DNA from: Glaciecola sp049650345
GTDB taxonomy: Bacteria; Pseudomonadota; Gammaproteobacteria; Enterobacterales; Alteromonadaceae
Length of the DNA stretch: 64,000 bases
Assembly: GCA_049650345.1 (NCBI GenBank)
Contig: JBARZY010000044.1
Coordinates: forward strand, 78,077 to 142,076
Reading direction: 5' to 3'
The notes beneath the pieces are model-generated. The model was given only the letters and a program-made list of their open reading frames with translations. It was not told the DNA's origin and did no database searches. Below, piece by piece: positions 9,589 to 19,367 of this stretch. A program made the position numbers and the translations under genes. Position 1 is the first letter of the stretch. The number at the start of each line of letters is the position of its first letter.

Positions 9589-10244
9589 TGCCGGCGGTTC
9601 AGTTGTTACACGGTGTCATTGAAACTGCAATAAATAAAGCCTTAACGCTATCCTCAAACGCAAATCAGGTATTGTCGCCACTTCATGGCAAAGTATGTGT
9701 TATTTATTTGCAAGAGTTATCGCACTCGTTGTGTTTCCATTTTGATGCAACGCGAGTTGACGTGTTAGCAGACAGTAATCAAGCATATAACAATATGCCT
9801 GAAGACCTTCCATCTAATTATTGCTGGGTAAGTGTCTCGGTATTTGCCTTAGATAAGCTCAAACAAAATAATCAGCTTACTAAGCTGATTAAATCGGGCC
9901 AGTTAGACTTCGCAGGTGATTTGTCAATATTGCAAAATGTAAGTGCACTGTTCACTAACATTGATATCGATCTTGAAGAGGTGATGTCAAACTATATTGG
10001 TGATCCTGCGGCTTATCAATTGAACGCCACGGGAAAACAAGTTATTACGACACTTAAACATCAGTTTGGCCTATTAGCTAATACACTTAGCGATGCAGCG
10101 TTAGACGAAAAGCCAATAGCCGTACGGCACATAATGGTGGTCAATTTTAGCGATGAGGTAAACGAATTACGCGCGGCCACCGATCGCCTTGAAGCACGTT
10201 TAAATGCTTTCACAGAAAAACACGAGAAAGGAAATAAGGCATGA
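9588..10244 (+). CDS. ubiJ: Ubiquinone biosynthesis accessory factor UbiJ (SCP2 domain)
   Basis: Non-catalytic lipid-binding component of the ubiquinone biosynthesis complex. It has an SCP2-like sterol-carrier domain in the N-terminal part (LCFHFDATRVDVLAD, then the TKLIKSGQLDFAGDLSILQ segment) and a charged C-terminal helix (DEVNELRAATDRLEARLNAF), as in the E. coli protein. It is 218 residues long. The start codon overlaps the ubiE stop and the stop overlaps the ubiB start (ATGA), indicating tight translational coupling. Identification rests as much on position between ubiE and ubiB as on sequence, because the family is weakly conserved. Confidence 0.92.
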   Translation: MPAVQLLHGVIETAINKALTLSSNANQVLSPLHGKVCVIYLQELSHSLCFHFDATRVDVLADSNQAYNNMPEDLPSNYCWVSVSVFALDKLKQNNQLTKLIKSGQLDFAGDLSILQNVSALFTNIDIDLEEVMSNYIGDPAAYQLNATGKQVITTLKHQFGLLANTLSDAALDEKPIAVRHIMVVNFSDEVNELRAATDRLEARLNAFTEKHEKGNKA

Positions 10245-11869
10245 AGTATCGCCGCTTTGCCCGTATAGGACAGGTTTTACTTAACCATGGCTTAGATGAA
10301 CTTATCCCAAAACGTTTTCGACCATGGTATTTCAGATGGGCGCGCAAAAGCTTATTTTGGTGGCCAAATAAACACAAAGAAGAATCTGAAGGCCGCCGAT
10401 TACGATTAGCCTTGCAAGCCCTTGGGCCGGTATTTATTAAGTTTGGGCAAATGTTATCTACGCGCAGAGATTTATTGTCTGCAGACATGGTTGACGAGTT
10501 GTCTCTACTACAAGATAAAGTAGCACCTTTTGACTCAAACGAAGCCGAAGCATTAATACGTGAGTCATTGGGTTTACACGACTTACATGAATTGTTCAGT
10601 GAATTTGAACATGAGCCATTGGCCTCTGCATCGGTTGCCCAGGTACATGCTGCTAAGCTAAAAGTTGATAACAAAGATGTAGTGGTAAAGGTTCTGCGCC
10701 CTAATATTCGCAGTATTATTGAAGCTGACGTAGACATTTTAATCACAGTGGCAAGTTTGGTTCAAAAATGGCTACCCGATGGCAAGCGTTTGCGTCCTGT
10801 AGAGGTAGTGAGTGAATACAAGCGTACCATTTTAGATGAGCTAGATTTATTGCGCGAAGCCGCAAACGGTATTCAAATTAAACGTAATTTTGAAGACTCT
10901 GAAAGCTTATACGTCCCCCATGTTTATAGCGACCATTGCCGCAAAAACGTGATTGTTATGGAGCGTATTTATGGCATTCCCGTGTCTGATATTAATGCCT
11001 TGCGGGCACAGCAAACCGACTTGAAATTGCTGGCGGAACGTGGTGTAGAAGTGTTTTTTACGCAAGTGTTTCGCGATAGCTTTTTTCATGCAGACATGCA
11101 CCCTGGTAACATTTTCGTGTCTTATGAACATCCGCAAAACCCCAAATATATTGGTATAGATTACGGTATTGTTGGCACGCTAAACAAACAAGATAAACGT
11201 TATTTAGCAGAGAATTTTATTGCCTTTTTTAATCGCGATTACCGTAAAGTTGCGGAACTTCATGTGGATTCAGGATGGGTACCACACAACACCAATATCG
11301 ACGATTTTGAAATGGCTATTCGTACGGTGTGCGAGCCTATTTTTCAGAAACCTTTAGCCGATATATCGTTTGGTAATGTACTCCTGCAGTTGTTTAATAC
11401 TGCAAGGCGTTTCAATATGCAGGTGCAACCTCAGTTGGTCTTGCTGCAAAAAACCTTACTTTATGTAGAAGGGTTAGGGCGAACCCTGTACCCACAGCTG
11501 GATTTATGGCAAACCGCAAAACCGTTTCTAGAAAACTGGATGAAGCAGCAAATTGGCCCTAAAGCGATGCTGAACCAACTCAAAGATAACCTGCCATTTT
11601 GGTCAGAGAAGCTGCCAGAAATGCCCGATTTACTCTATGACAGCTTGTTGCAAATACGTGAGTTTCCAAAGCAAAGTGCAGCCCAGCATGAGCAACTTAT
11701 GACAATGCAACTCAACATACAAAAAGCACGAATGTATGGCAAAACAGGCATTACGTTTAGTATTGTAAGCGCGGTGTTATATGTGTACGAGCAGCATTGG
11801 TTGTTAATCGCTGCGGCAGCGGGCGTAGCAGTAGTAAGTTGGATAATGTCGTTTAAACGTTTGCATTAG
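10241..11869 (+). CDS. ubiB: Ubiquinone biosynthesis regulatory protein kinase-like UbiB
   Basis: Atypical kinase/ATPase of the ADCK (UbiB) family needed for ubiquinone synthesis at the inner membrane. The family's KxGQ motif appears as KFGQMLSTRRDLL near residue 67. The Ala-rich loop is ASASVAQVHAA, the catalytic lysine lies in VVVKVLRPN, and FHADMHPGNIF and GIDYGIVG represent the catalytic and metal-binding loops. Two hydrophobic segments at about 505-540 form the C-terminal membrane anchor. 542 residues, normal length. It closes the ubiE-ubiJ-ubiB operon; the tatABC genes that follow it in E. coli are absent here. Confidence 0.97.
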   Translation: MKYRRFARIGQVLLNHGLDELIPKRFRPWYFRWARKSLFWWPNKHKEESEGRRLRLALQALGPVFIKFGQMLSTRRDLLSADMVDELSLLQDKVAPFDSNEAEALIRESLGLHDLHELFSEFEHEPLASASVAQVHAAKLKVDNKDVVVKVLRPNIRSIIEADVDILITVASLVQKWLPDGKRLRPVEVVSEYKRTILDELDLLREAANGIQIKRNFEDSESLYVPHVYSDHCRKNVIVMERIYGIPVSDINALRAQQTDLKLLAERGVEVFFTQVFRDSFFHADMHPGNIFVSYEHPQNPKYIGIDYGIVGTLNKQDKRYLAENFIAFFNRDYRKVAELHVDSGWVPHNTNIDDFEMAIRTVCEPIFQKPLADISFGNVLLQLFNTARRFNMQVQPQLVLLQKTLLYVEGLGRTLYPQLDLWQTAKPFLENWMKQQIGPKAMLNQLKDNLPFWSEKLPEMPDLLYDSLLQIREFPKQSAAQHEQLMTMQLNIQKARMYGKTGITFSIVSAVLYVYEQHWLLIAAAAGVAVVSWIMSFKRLH

Positions 11870-11890
11870 CTCGCCGTTTTAACAACATCA

Positions 11891-13417
11891 TTAGGCCAGA
11901 ATAAGTTGCCAACCAGCTTTGTGTTGTAACCAGCACTCATGCACTAATTCGGTGTGAATAAGCGGATGCTGCGTCTTAATATTGCTAGGCAACTTTAGTA
12001 CCCATTTATCACCTTCTAAGATTACGTTTACCTCGGGAATGGCATTGTCTCTGCGCCGCCCTACCAATATGATGGCTATCCTCAGTATACGCAGACAATG
12101 TATAAGCATGCTCTTCAGTTCGTCGCTGTAACTGTCTAAAATCGTCAGCTCAATTGCTTGACGGTGCATGTTGACCAAGTCTCGCACCATCATCCGTTGT
12201 AGGGTAGTAAAGCCGGTAATTTCAACATGATTGAGTATGTAAGCACCGTGCTCATGGTATTGCTTGTAGCCAATGTGTAAACCCAGTTCATGCAAGGCAG
12301 CTGCAGCCCCAACTAAGCCATTGGTGTCATAATCACACACATTTACCTGCTCACACACCTGTTGGCATAGTTGTGTCGCGAGTATGCGAGTACGATTACT
12401 TTGAATAGGGTCAATATGGTATTTTGAAACCAGTTGATTAATGCCTTGGGTGCGACGATCTGATTTTTGGTAGCTGTCAAGCATGCCATAAATAATACCT
12501 TCTCGCAGGGCTCCACCAGCAATTTGCATGTTGTTTATTTGCAAGCTTTCAAACAAGGCGATCAATATGGCTAAACCGCTTGGAAAAATCGCTTGGCGCG
12601 TTGCGGGTAAGCCGTCTATATTCAAATTGGCTACGTGTTTTTGCGCGATACACGTAGTGCGTAATTCGTATAAGTAATTCAGCCTAATCGCATCGTTCAA
12701 ACCTTGCTTAACTAATATTTGTGTAACTGCTTGAGGTGTACCTGAAGCACCTAAACACTGCTGCCAGTCAAAACACATAAATGTATCAATATGTTCTCGT
12801 ATTATCGATTTGGCAGCCTCATAAGCCTTGCTAAAATTCTGTTCGTTTAACTCGCCATGTTCAAAGTAGCGTTCCATAAAGGTGACGCAACCCATATTTA
12901 AACTGGTTAGATGCACTGGTTCTAAGTCGCGCCCTACAATAATTTCGGTGCTTGCTCCGCCAATGTCAATCACTAACGAATTGCCCTGATTGGCCGAGGT
13001 ATAAGCAACACCCAAATATATTTGCTTGGCTTCCTCTTCGCCCGTGATGATGCGTATTTTGTGCCCTAAAACATGCTCAGCAGGAACAACAAAGTCAGTC
13101 GCGTTGGTGGCTAGTCTAAGCGTTGCAGTAGCAACTATCTGTACATTCTCAAGGGGAATATCTTGCAGTTTTTCTGCAAACATTCTAATGCAGTCTAAGC
13201 CGCGCTCAATAGCATCGCTACTGAGTAAATTTTCACTATCTAAACCGGCCGCTAAACGCACTTTACGCTTACTTTTACTGACAATTTGTACACTACCAGC
13301 AAGCACCCTAACAATCACCATATGGAAACTGTTAGAGCCTAAATCAATAGCGGCGTAATACTCGTCTTGTAAACTTGGGTTACCCAAATCACCAATATTC
13401 GATAGTTCGGCAAACAT
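11891..13417 (-). CDS. gppA: Exopolyphosphatase / guanosine pentaphosphatase (Ppx/GppA family)
   Basis: Hydrolyses polyphosphate or converts pppGpp to ppGpp. It has the ASKHA-fold phosphate loop AIDLGSNSFHMVIVRV near residue 23, EEAKQIYLGVA, and the second phosphate motif SLVIDIGGASTEIIVG. The C-terminal half is an HD-like helical domain with AAALHELGLHIGYKQYHEHGAYI. 508 residues. It follows rhlB by 3 bases on the same strand; rhlB-gppA opposite trxA is the classic gammaproteobacterial arrangement and favours GppA over Ppx, but the two cannot be separated by motif alone. Confidence 0.88.
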   Translation of the reverse strand: MFAELSNIGDLGNPSLQDEYYAAIDLGSNSFHMVIVRVLAGSVQIVSKSKRKVRLAAGLDSENLLSSDAIERGLDCIRMFAEKLQDIPLENVQIVATATLRLATNATDFVVPAEHVLGHKIRIITGEEEAKQIYLGVAYTSANQGNSLVIDIGGASTEIIVGRDLEPVHLTSLNMGCVTFMERYFEHGELNEQNFSKAYEAAKSIIREHIDTFMCFDWQQCLGASGTPQAVTQILVKQGLNDAIRLNYLYELRTTCIAQKHVANLNIDGLPATRQAIFPSGLAILIALFESLQINNMQIAGGALREGIIYGMLDSYQKSDRRTQGINQLVSKYHIDPIQSNRTRILATQLCQQVCEQVNVCDYDTNGLVGAAAALHELGLHIGYKQYHEHGAYILNHVEITGFTTLQRMMVRDLVNMHRQAIELTILDSYSDELKSMLIHCLRILRIAIILVGRRRDNAIPEVNVILEGDKWVLKLPSNIKTQHPLIHTELVHECWLQHKAGWQLILA

Positions 13418-13420
13418 TGC

Positions 13421-14713
13421 TTATTGTGGCTTCCTTCTTGGTGCTGACTTACGTGGGCGACCGCCTTGGCGATTGTCTTTCCGTGGCCCGCCACGCTGAT
13501 TAGTGCGAGAACGAGAACGCTGCGGGAATTTTGGCGCTGGTACGTCATCGAGTAACATTAGCGGATTATAGTCGGTCACTGAAATATCGTGGCCGATGTA
13601 TTGCTCAATAGCGGTCAAGTTTTGCGCATAACGTTCGCAAGCAAAGCTAATGGCAATGCCCTTTTCGCCTGCACGACCGGTTCTACCAATACGATGCACG
13701 TAATCTTCGGCGTCATCGGGTAAGTCGTAATTAAATACGTGCGTGACTTTATCAATGTGTATTCCGCGCGCAGCCACATCGGTTGCTACTAATACGTCTA
13801 AATTACCCGCAGTAAAATCTTCTAAAATACTTAGGCGTTTCTTCTGCTGAACATCACCACTCAACAATCCGACGCGGTGCCCATCGGCGTCAAGCCATGC
13901 TGCAACTTTTTCGCAATCATGTTTCATGTTAGCAAAAACAATGGCTTTGTCTGGCCACTCTTCTTCTAACAAGGTTAATAGCAATAATGCTTTGTCTTCG
14001 TTGCTTGGATAAAACAATTCTTCAGAAATGCGTACGCCGGTTTTGCTTTCAGAACCCACGATTACGTCTACCGGATCTGCCATATGAACATAGGCAAGTT
14101 CTTTTACACGATAGCTTAATGTGGCCGAGAACAACATATTCAAACGTTCGTTTGCAGGAGGCATCGCATTAAACAAGTAACGAATGTCTTTAATAAAGCC
14201 CAAATCAAACATTCTGTCGGCTTCATCAAGCACCGCTGCTTGGATATGGTTAAGATTGAAAACCTTTTGTTTGAAGTAATCAATAATACGACCGGTGGTG
14301 CCAATTAAAATATCTACACCTTTTTCGAGTTGTTGGCGTTGAGTTTCGTAACCCTCGCCACCATATATAGCTGCAACTGATAATCCAGTGTGCTTACTGA
14401 GCATTTCTGCGTCGTTGTATATTTGTACCGCCAACTCACGGGTGGGTGCCATGATTATAGCACGCGGGTTAGTGCCATTACTGTCACTTGGGTTAGTTAG
14501 CAAGTGGTGAAAGGTCGCTACCAAAAAGGCTATGGTTTTACCCGTACCTGTTTGTGCTTGACCTGCAACATCACTGCCTGCAAGTAATTGTGGTAAGCTC
14601 ATCGATTGAATGTCGGTACACTGGATAAATCCAGCGGCGTCCAAACCCGCTTGTACTTGCGGATGGATCGAAAGAGATGAAAATAACGTATCGGTTAAAT
14701 GTGTTTGTGGCAT
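13421..14713 (-). CDS. rhlB: ATP-dependent RNA helicase RhlB (DEAD box)
   Basis: RNA helicase of the degradosome. Q motif region GFIQCTDIQSMSLPQLLAG; Walker A AQTGTGKT; motif II DEAD within AAVLDEADRMFDLG; SAT in LFSATLSYRV; and ATDVAARGIH followed by HRIGRTGRAG in the second RecA domain. The C-terminal tail is basic and rich in Arg, Gly and Pro, as expected for RNA or RNase E contacts. It is 430 residues and starts about 100 bases from the divergent trxA. Confidence 0.95.
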   Translation of the reverse strand: MPQTHLTDTLFSSLSIHPQVQAGLDAAGFIQCTDIQSMSLPQLLAGSDVAGQAQTGTGKTIAFLVATFHHLLTNPSDSNGTNPRAIIMAPTRELAVQIYNDAEMLSKHTGLSVAAIYGGEGYETQRQQLEKGVDILIGTTGRIIDYFKQKVFNLNHIQAAVLDEADRMFDLGFIKDIRYLFNAMPPANERLNMLFSATLSYRVKELAYVHMADPVDVIVGSESKTGVRISEELFYPSNEDKALLLLTLLEEEWPDKAIVFANMKHDCEKVAAWLDADGHRVGLLSGDVQQKKRLSILEDFTAGNLDVLVATDVAARGIHIDKVTHVFNYDLPDDAEDYVHRIGRTGRAGEKGIAISFACERYAQNLTAIEQYIGHDISVTDYNPLMLLDDVPAPKFPQRSRSRTNQRGGPRKDNRQGGRPRKSAPRRKPQ

Positions 14714-14812
14714 AGCTTATAGCTTATCGATGCTTGCAATAAAAACAACTTCTATATAACACTATAGGTAATGCTGAAAAAAGTCAGCAATATACCTAAA
14801 CTGGAGAAAAGA

Positions 14813-15139
14813 ATGAGCGACAATATTCTCGTATTATCAGACGAAAAATTCGAAGCCGATGTTATCAATGCATCAGGTCCTGTGTTAGTTGATTTCTGGG
14901 CAGAATGGTGCGGCCCCTGTAAAATGATCGCTCCAATTCTAGAAGAAATTGCCAGCGAATACGAGGGCAAGTTAACAGTTGGCAAGCTAAATGTCGAAGA
15001 AAATAATGAAACTCCGCCAAAATATGGCATTCGTAGTATTCCTACATTGTTACTATTTAAAGATGGTGCGCTTGCTGCTACTAAGGTTGGGGCCTTATCG
15101 AAGACACAACTTAAAGATTTCTTAGACGAACAAATTTAA
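14813..15139 (+). CDS. trxA: Thioredoxin 1
   Basis: Small cytoplasmic disulfide reductase, 108 residues, with the active site WAEWCGPCKM at about residue 30 and the cis-proline segment RSIPTLLLFKDG. The start at 14813 is chosen because CTGGAG (14801-14806) is a good ribosome-binding site and the product then matches the 109-residue E. coli protein; an upstream in-frame ATG at 14771 would add 14 residues. It is followed by an intrinsic terminator, then the rho leader. Confidence 0.97.
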   Translation: MSDNILVLSDEKFEADVINASGPVLVDFWAEWCGPCKMIAPILEEIASEYEGKLTVGKLNVEENNETPPKYGIRSIPTLLLFKDGALAATKVGALSKTQLKDFLDEQI

Positions 15140-15164
15140 TTTACATTCGCCAAGTATCTAATAT

Positions 15165-15194
15165 AAACCGAGTAAGTAATTACTCGGTTTTTTT
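15165..15194 (+). terminator. Intrinsic terminator of trxA
   Basis: An 11-bp perfect stem (15165-15175 with 15180-15190, core CCGAG/CTCGG), a GTAA loop and a run of Ts, placed 25 bases after the trxA stop. Confidence 0.9.
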
Positions 15195-15485
15195 ACATTT
15201 AATTAATATTATCGAAAAACTGGACGATATTTAAATTAAGTGTTACTTTTATAACACTCACCGGCAGTAAATATCATAAATCGCTTTCGTAACACCTGGG
15301 TTCGCCCGAGTTGATCCACTCATACTCATTTTTCAACTCACCCAACTTTTACTCACATTTTGTGATGGTTGCAACGGGCTCTATGTAACTTACGAGTTTT
15401 GACTTATGTGTACTGCCAAGCAAACCGAATAATCATCCATTATTCAACATTAACTAATCGTTATTAATAATACAGACCCACCAAT
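15195..15485 (+). promoter_or_regulatory. rho leader region with C-rich, G-poor segment
   Basis: About 290 bases without a gene between the trxA terminator and the rho ATG. The stretch from about 15311 to 15364 is strikingly rich in C and poor in G, with repeated ACTCA/AACTCACCC-type pyrimidine runs, as expected for a Rho-loading (rut-like) site. In E. coli rho is autoregulated by Rho-dependent attenuation in its leader; the same is inferred here. A TTGACTTATG-like box at 15398 onward is too weak for me to call a promoter. Confidence 0.55.
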
Positions 15486-16751
15486 ATGAATTTAACAGAT
15501 CTAAAAAGTAAACCCATAAGTGAACTGGTTGCACTAGCCGAAACTATGGGCCTTGAAAACCTAGCCCGCGCGCGCAAACAAGACATTATCTTTTCTATAC
15601 TCAAATCACACGCCAAAGGCGGTGAAGACATTTTCGGCGACGGCGTGCTTGAAATTTTGCAAGATGGCTTCGGTTTCTTGCGGTCTGGCGATTCTTCATA
15701 CTTGGCAGGGCCCGACGATATTTACGTATCACCCAGTCAAATTCGCAGGTTTAACTTGCGTACCGGTGATACTATTTCAGGTAAAATAAGGCCGCCCAAA
15801 GACAGCGAGCGTTATTTTGCCTTGCTTAAAATTAGGCAAGTTAATTTTGATAAGCCTGAAAATTCACGCAATAAAATATTGTTTGAAAACTTAACCCCTT
15901 TACATGCTAACGAAAGACTTCGTATGCAGCGTGGAAACGGCAGTACCGAAGACATTACTGCGCGCGTGCTAGATTTGGCTTCACCGATTGGTTGCGGACA
16001 GCGTGGACTTATAGTGGCGCCGCCTAAAGCGGGTAAAACGCTATTACTGCAAAATATTGCACAGTCAATTGCCGCCAACCATCCCGACTGCCAACTAATT
16101 GTATTGTTAATTGACGAACGCCCAGAAGAAGTGACCGAAATGCAACGTTTGGTACAAGGCGAAGTGGTTGCTTCAACTTTCGACGAGCCGGCCAGTCGTC
16201 ACGTACAAGTGGCTGAAATGGTCATTGAAAAAGCAAAGCGTTTGGTTGAGCATAAAAAAGACGTGGTCATTTTACTCGACTCAATTACGCGTTTGGCACG
16301 CGCTTACAACACGGTAATACCTTCATCGGGCAAAGTCCTTACAGGTGGTGTTGATGCTAATGCCCTGCACAAGCCAAAGCGTTTCTTTGGTGCGGCGCGT
16401 AATGTAGAAGAGGGCGGTAGCTTAACCATTATTGCTACCGCGCTAATTGATACGGGCTCAAAAATGGACGAAGTGATTTACGAAGAATTTAAAGGTACTG
16501 GTAACATGGAATTACACCTTAATCGTAAAATCGCTGAAAAGCGTGTATTCCCAGCTATAGATATTAATCGTTCAGGTACACGTCGCGAAGAGTTATTAAC
16601 CACTCAGGAAGAATTACAAAAGATGTGGATACTGCGCAAAATTGTGCATGAAATGTCAGAGATTGATTCAATGGAATTTTTAATTAGTCGTCTTTCTATG
16701 ACCAAAACGAATGATGAGTTTTTCGATTCGATGAAACGTCAAAAAGGCTAA
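15486..16751 (+). CDS. rho: Transcription termination factor Rho
   Basis: Hexameric RNA-dependent ATPase that terminates transcription. The N-terminal helical domain (MNLTDLKSKPISELVALAE) is followed by the cold-shock-like primary RNA-binding domain (GFGFLRSGDSSYLAGPDDIYVS), the Walker A motif APPKAGKT at about residue 178, Walker B VVILLDSITRLARAYN, and the Q and R loops. 421 residues, typical length. It is preceded by a long leader and followed by a bidirectional terminator shared with the convergent SMP-30-like gene. Confidence 0.98.
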   Translation: MNLTDLKSKPISELVALAETMGLENLARARKQDIIFSILKSHAKGGEDIFGDGVLEILQDGFGFLRSGDSSYLAGPDDIYVSPSQIRRFNLRTGDTISGKIRPPKDSERYFALLKIRQVNFDKPENSRNKILFENLTPLHANERLRMQRGNGSTEDITARVLDLASPIGCGQRGLIVAPPKAGKTLLLQNIAQSIAANHPDCQLIVLLIDERPEEVTEMQRLVQGEVVASTFDEPASRHVQVAEMVIEKAKRLVEHKKDVVILLDSITRLARAYNTVIPSSGKVLTGGVDANALHKPKRFFGAARNVEEGGSLTIIATALIDTGSKMDEVIYEEFKGTGNMELHLNRKIAEKRVFPAIDINRSGTRREELLTTQEELQKMWILRKIVHEMSEIDSMEFLISRLSMTKTNDEFFDSMKRQKG

Positions 16752-16770
16752 ACTTATAAGCTCATTACGA

Positions 16771-16799
16771 AAAGCCAGCGTTAAATGCTGGCTTTTTTG
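16771..16799. terminator. Bidirectional terminator between rho and the SMP-30-like gene
   Basis: The stem AAAGCCAGC (16771-16779) pairs with GCTGGCTTT (16787-16795), with a 7-base loop and Ts on the rho strand. The A-run before it gives Ts on the opposite strand, serving the convergent gene. Confidence 0.85.
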
Positions 16800-16802
16800 T
16801 GT

Positions 16803-17858
16803 TTACTTAAGCGGTACTACGCCAATTGCGTTGTTTTGCAGTGAGCCAAGATACAGTTTTCCTTTGTAGGGGATAGCGCTAGTAATATGATGTAAGCCGT
16901 TTTTGCCTTGATAGTTATGTACAATTTGTCCTTGTTCATTTAGGCCAATAACAAACCCGTAACCTTCCTTAGGCAAGAGCAATGATGAGGGTAATGAGCC
17001 AAGCAGTTTTCGTACTTTGGGGAACGCTGCTAGGCCCTCTACCTTCCGGTCTCGCATGGCAATTAAGCCTACCCAAAATACGCCATCATTATCGAAATAT
17101 ATGTTGTCAGGCATAGCAGGTAAACTATCAATAAATACCTTGGTTTGTCCAAGGTGCTCGCCGCTTAAAAAATACTGTAATATTCTTGATCTGCCCGTTT
17201 CAGCAATTAACAAAAATTCTTCTGTGCTGTTTAATGCTACGCCATTACTAAAAAACAAGTCGCTTACGAGTAGTTCAACTTCCTGTGTTGCCGCTGAGTA
17301 TCGGTACACATCGCCCGTTGCAGTCGCTTCAATAAAGTCATATAAATAATTGTCGAGCCCGTATCGCCTGCTTGCGTCAGAAAAATAAATATCGCCGTTG
17401 CTAGCAATATCTAAATGGTCGACTAGCTTTAAGGTACGCCCCTCGTACTCGCTCACTAGTACACTTACATTACCTTGCGGCGTGACCGACAGTAACCCTC
17501 GTACCGCATCAGCTACTATTATGTCGCCATTTGGGTGAATACGCAGCCCTAGAGGACGACCGAGAGTGTTCGCTACTAACATTACATCGTCATTGTTCGC
17601 GGGGTCAATTTTTACAATACGTCCATCGTTCAAACCGGTATACATCATACCGTTTGCATCAAAGGCAATATCCTCTGGCTCGGGCAGCTTATCAAGACCA
17701 ATATAACTGACCTGATCCAGCGCCGCATTTTGTTGCAATGGTCCTGTTAAGGTATATGTTGGATCAGGACGCCACACTATTGGCTGAACAGGAGATAGTA
17801 TATACATCAATGTAGGCAAGCCTATTAGAATTAACGCAAGTATAACTATATATTTCAT
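16803..17858 (-). CDS. SMP-30/strictosidine-synthase-like beta-propeller protein
   Basis: 351-residue six-bladed beta-propeller hydrolase-like protein resembling strictosidine synthase-like/APMAP and gluconolactonase families. An N-terminal hydrophobic segment (residues 3-20) anchors or exports it. Family segments include LPEPEDIAFDANGMMYTG, GRPLGLRIHPNGDIIVADA, FSNGVALN and AETGRSRIL; the acidic and Asn residues of these blades are where the family binds its calcium. The substrate is unknown. It is monocistronic and convergent with rho. Confidence 0.82.
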   Translation of the reverse strand: MKYIVILALILIGLPTLMYILSPVQPIVWRPDPTYTLTGPLQQNAALDQVSYIGLDKLPEPEDIAFDANGMMYTGLNDGRIVKIDPANNDDVMLVANTLGRPLGLRIHPNGDIIVADAVRGLLSVTPQGNVSVLVSEYEGRTLKLVDHLDIASNGDIYFSDASRRYGLDNYLYDFIEATATGDVYRYSAATQEVELLVSDLFFSNGVALNSTEEFLLIAETGRSRILQYFLSGEHLGQTKVFIDSLPAMPDNIYFDNDGVFWVGLIAMRDRKVEGLAAFPKVRKLLGSLPSSLLLPKEGYGFVIGLNEQGQIVHNYQGKNGLHHITSAIPYKGKLYLGSLQNNAIGVVPLK

Positions 17859-18024
17859 TGGTAAGGCTTCTCAGTAATTAAAGTGGCGCTTGCTAACGGG
17901 TGTGACTACCGATTAATCTACTAAAAGGTTAGCTGACGTCAGGCATGCAGAACTACAAATGCAGTTGCATTCATTGCGTTATCACACTAGGGTTATACAC
18001 AAACAATAATAAGGAAAGATCAAT

Positions 18025-19329
18025 ATGCGTGCGTTATCGTTAAACCTAATCACCACTGCCTTAATTGCTTTGGCGAGCGTTCAAGCAGCAGCGACTACCT
18101 CGGTATCTCGACAAGCGACTGATATCGAACCACAAGTGATAAAGTGGCGTCATCACTTACATCAATATCCAGAGTTATCTAACCGAGAATTTGAAACGGC
18201 CAAATACGTTGAAAAATACATGCGAGAACTCGGTTTAGAGGTGCAAACGGGTGTTGCCATTACTGGTGTTGTAGCCGTGCTAGATTCAGGCAAGCCCGGT
18301 CCCACAGTAGCGTTACGCGCTGATATGGACGGCCTACCGGTAAAAGAACAAAATGATCTCCCTTACAAATCGGTGCAAATGGGAGAGCTTGACGGCAACA
18401 CTGTACCCGTGATGCATGCTTGTGGCCATGATACGCACGTAGCAATGCTGATGGGTGCAGCCACCTTACTCACCAATATGAAAGGCGAATTGCGCGGTAA
18501 AGTGAAGTTCATTTTTCAACCCGCAGAAGAGGGTGCGCCTACCGGTGAGCGCGGTGGGGCAGAGGTGATGGTTGAAGAGGGAGTACTTAAGAACCCTGAC
18601 GTAGACGTGATCTTTGGCCTACATATTAGTGCTAACACTGATATTGGCAAAGTACGCTATAAACACGGCGGTATTATGGCGGCGGTTGATCCATTTAAAA
18701 TAGTGGTTAAGGGCAAACAAGCCCATGGTGCTTACCCATGGAAAAGTGTTGACCCTGTTACAACATCGGCACAAATTATTATGGCGCTACAAACTATCGT
18801 AAGCCGCGAAATTAAAGTAATTGACGACGCCGCGGTAGTTACCATTGGTTCTATTCATGGTGGTAATCGCTCAAATATCATCCCTAACGAAGTGACCATG
18901 GTGGGCACTATTAGGACCTTAAATAAGGCTGCTCGCGAACACATGTATGAAGCTCTGCCACGCAAGGTAAAAGGCATTGCTGACAGTATGCGAGCAGAGG
19001 CAGAAGTGACCTTGCCGCTTGATTATTCTTATCCGATTACATTTAACGACCACGCGTTAATGGATCAAATGTTGCCAACACTTATTAATACCGCAGGAAA
19101 AGAAAACGTGATTAATTCAAAAGCGGTTACGGGCGCCGAAGACTTTTCATTTTTTCAACAACAAGTGCCTGGCGTATATTTATGGATAGGAGGCAAACCC
19201 TTGGACGTCTCAGAAGCTGATTCACCTGCCCATCATACGCCTGAGTTTTATGTTGACGACAAAGGCATGAAACTAGGCGTTGAACTGATGACAAATATGA
19301 CGCTAGATTACATGCATAACAGTCAGTAA
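18025..19329 (+). CDS. Exported M20 family amidohydrolase
   Basis: Metallo-amidohydrolase of the peptidase M20D group (hippurate hydrolase / N-acyl-amino-acid deacylase type). A signal peptide covers residues 1-22 (ending VQAAA). The first metal-binding region is MHACGHDTHVAML near residue 132; the FQPAEEGAPTGERGGAEVM segment holds the catalytic glutamate; GLHI and KAVTGAEDFSFF supply later ligands. 434 residues. It has AAGGA before the ATG and stands alone. Likely periplasmic, releasing amino acids from N-acyl conjugates; the substrate is not deducible. Confidence 0.88.
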   Translation: MRALSLNLITTALIALASVQAAATTSVSRQATDIEPQVIKWRHHLHQYPELSNREFETAKYVEKYMRELGLEVQTGVAITGVVAVLDSGKPGPTVALRADMDGLPVKEQNDLPYKSVQMGELDGNTVPVMHACGHDTHVAMLMGAATLLTNMKGELRGKVKFIFQPAEEGAPTGERGGAEVMVEEGVLKNPDVDVIFGLHISANTDIGKVRYKHGGIMAAVDPFKIVVKGKQAHGAYPWKSVDPVTTSAQIIMALQTIVSREIKVIDDAAVVTIGSIHGGNRSNIIPNEVTMVGTIRTLNKAAREHMYEALPRKVKGIADSMRAEAEVTLPLDYSYPITFNDHALMDQMLPTLINTAGKENVINSKAVTGAEDFSFFQQQVPGVYLWIGGKPLDVSEADSPAHHTPEFYVDDKGMKLGVELMTNMTLDYMHNSQ

Positions 19330-19367
19330 CTTGGGTTTTGTAGGTACCTACTGATGGCGAACAAATT

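Noticed and set aside
10210..10746. Minus-strand frame of 178 codons in ubiB
   Set aside because: Shadow of ubiB; Ser/Asn/Cys-rich translation typical of an antisense frame.
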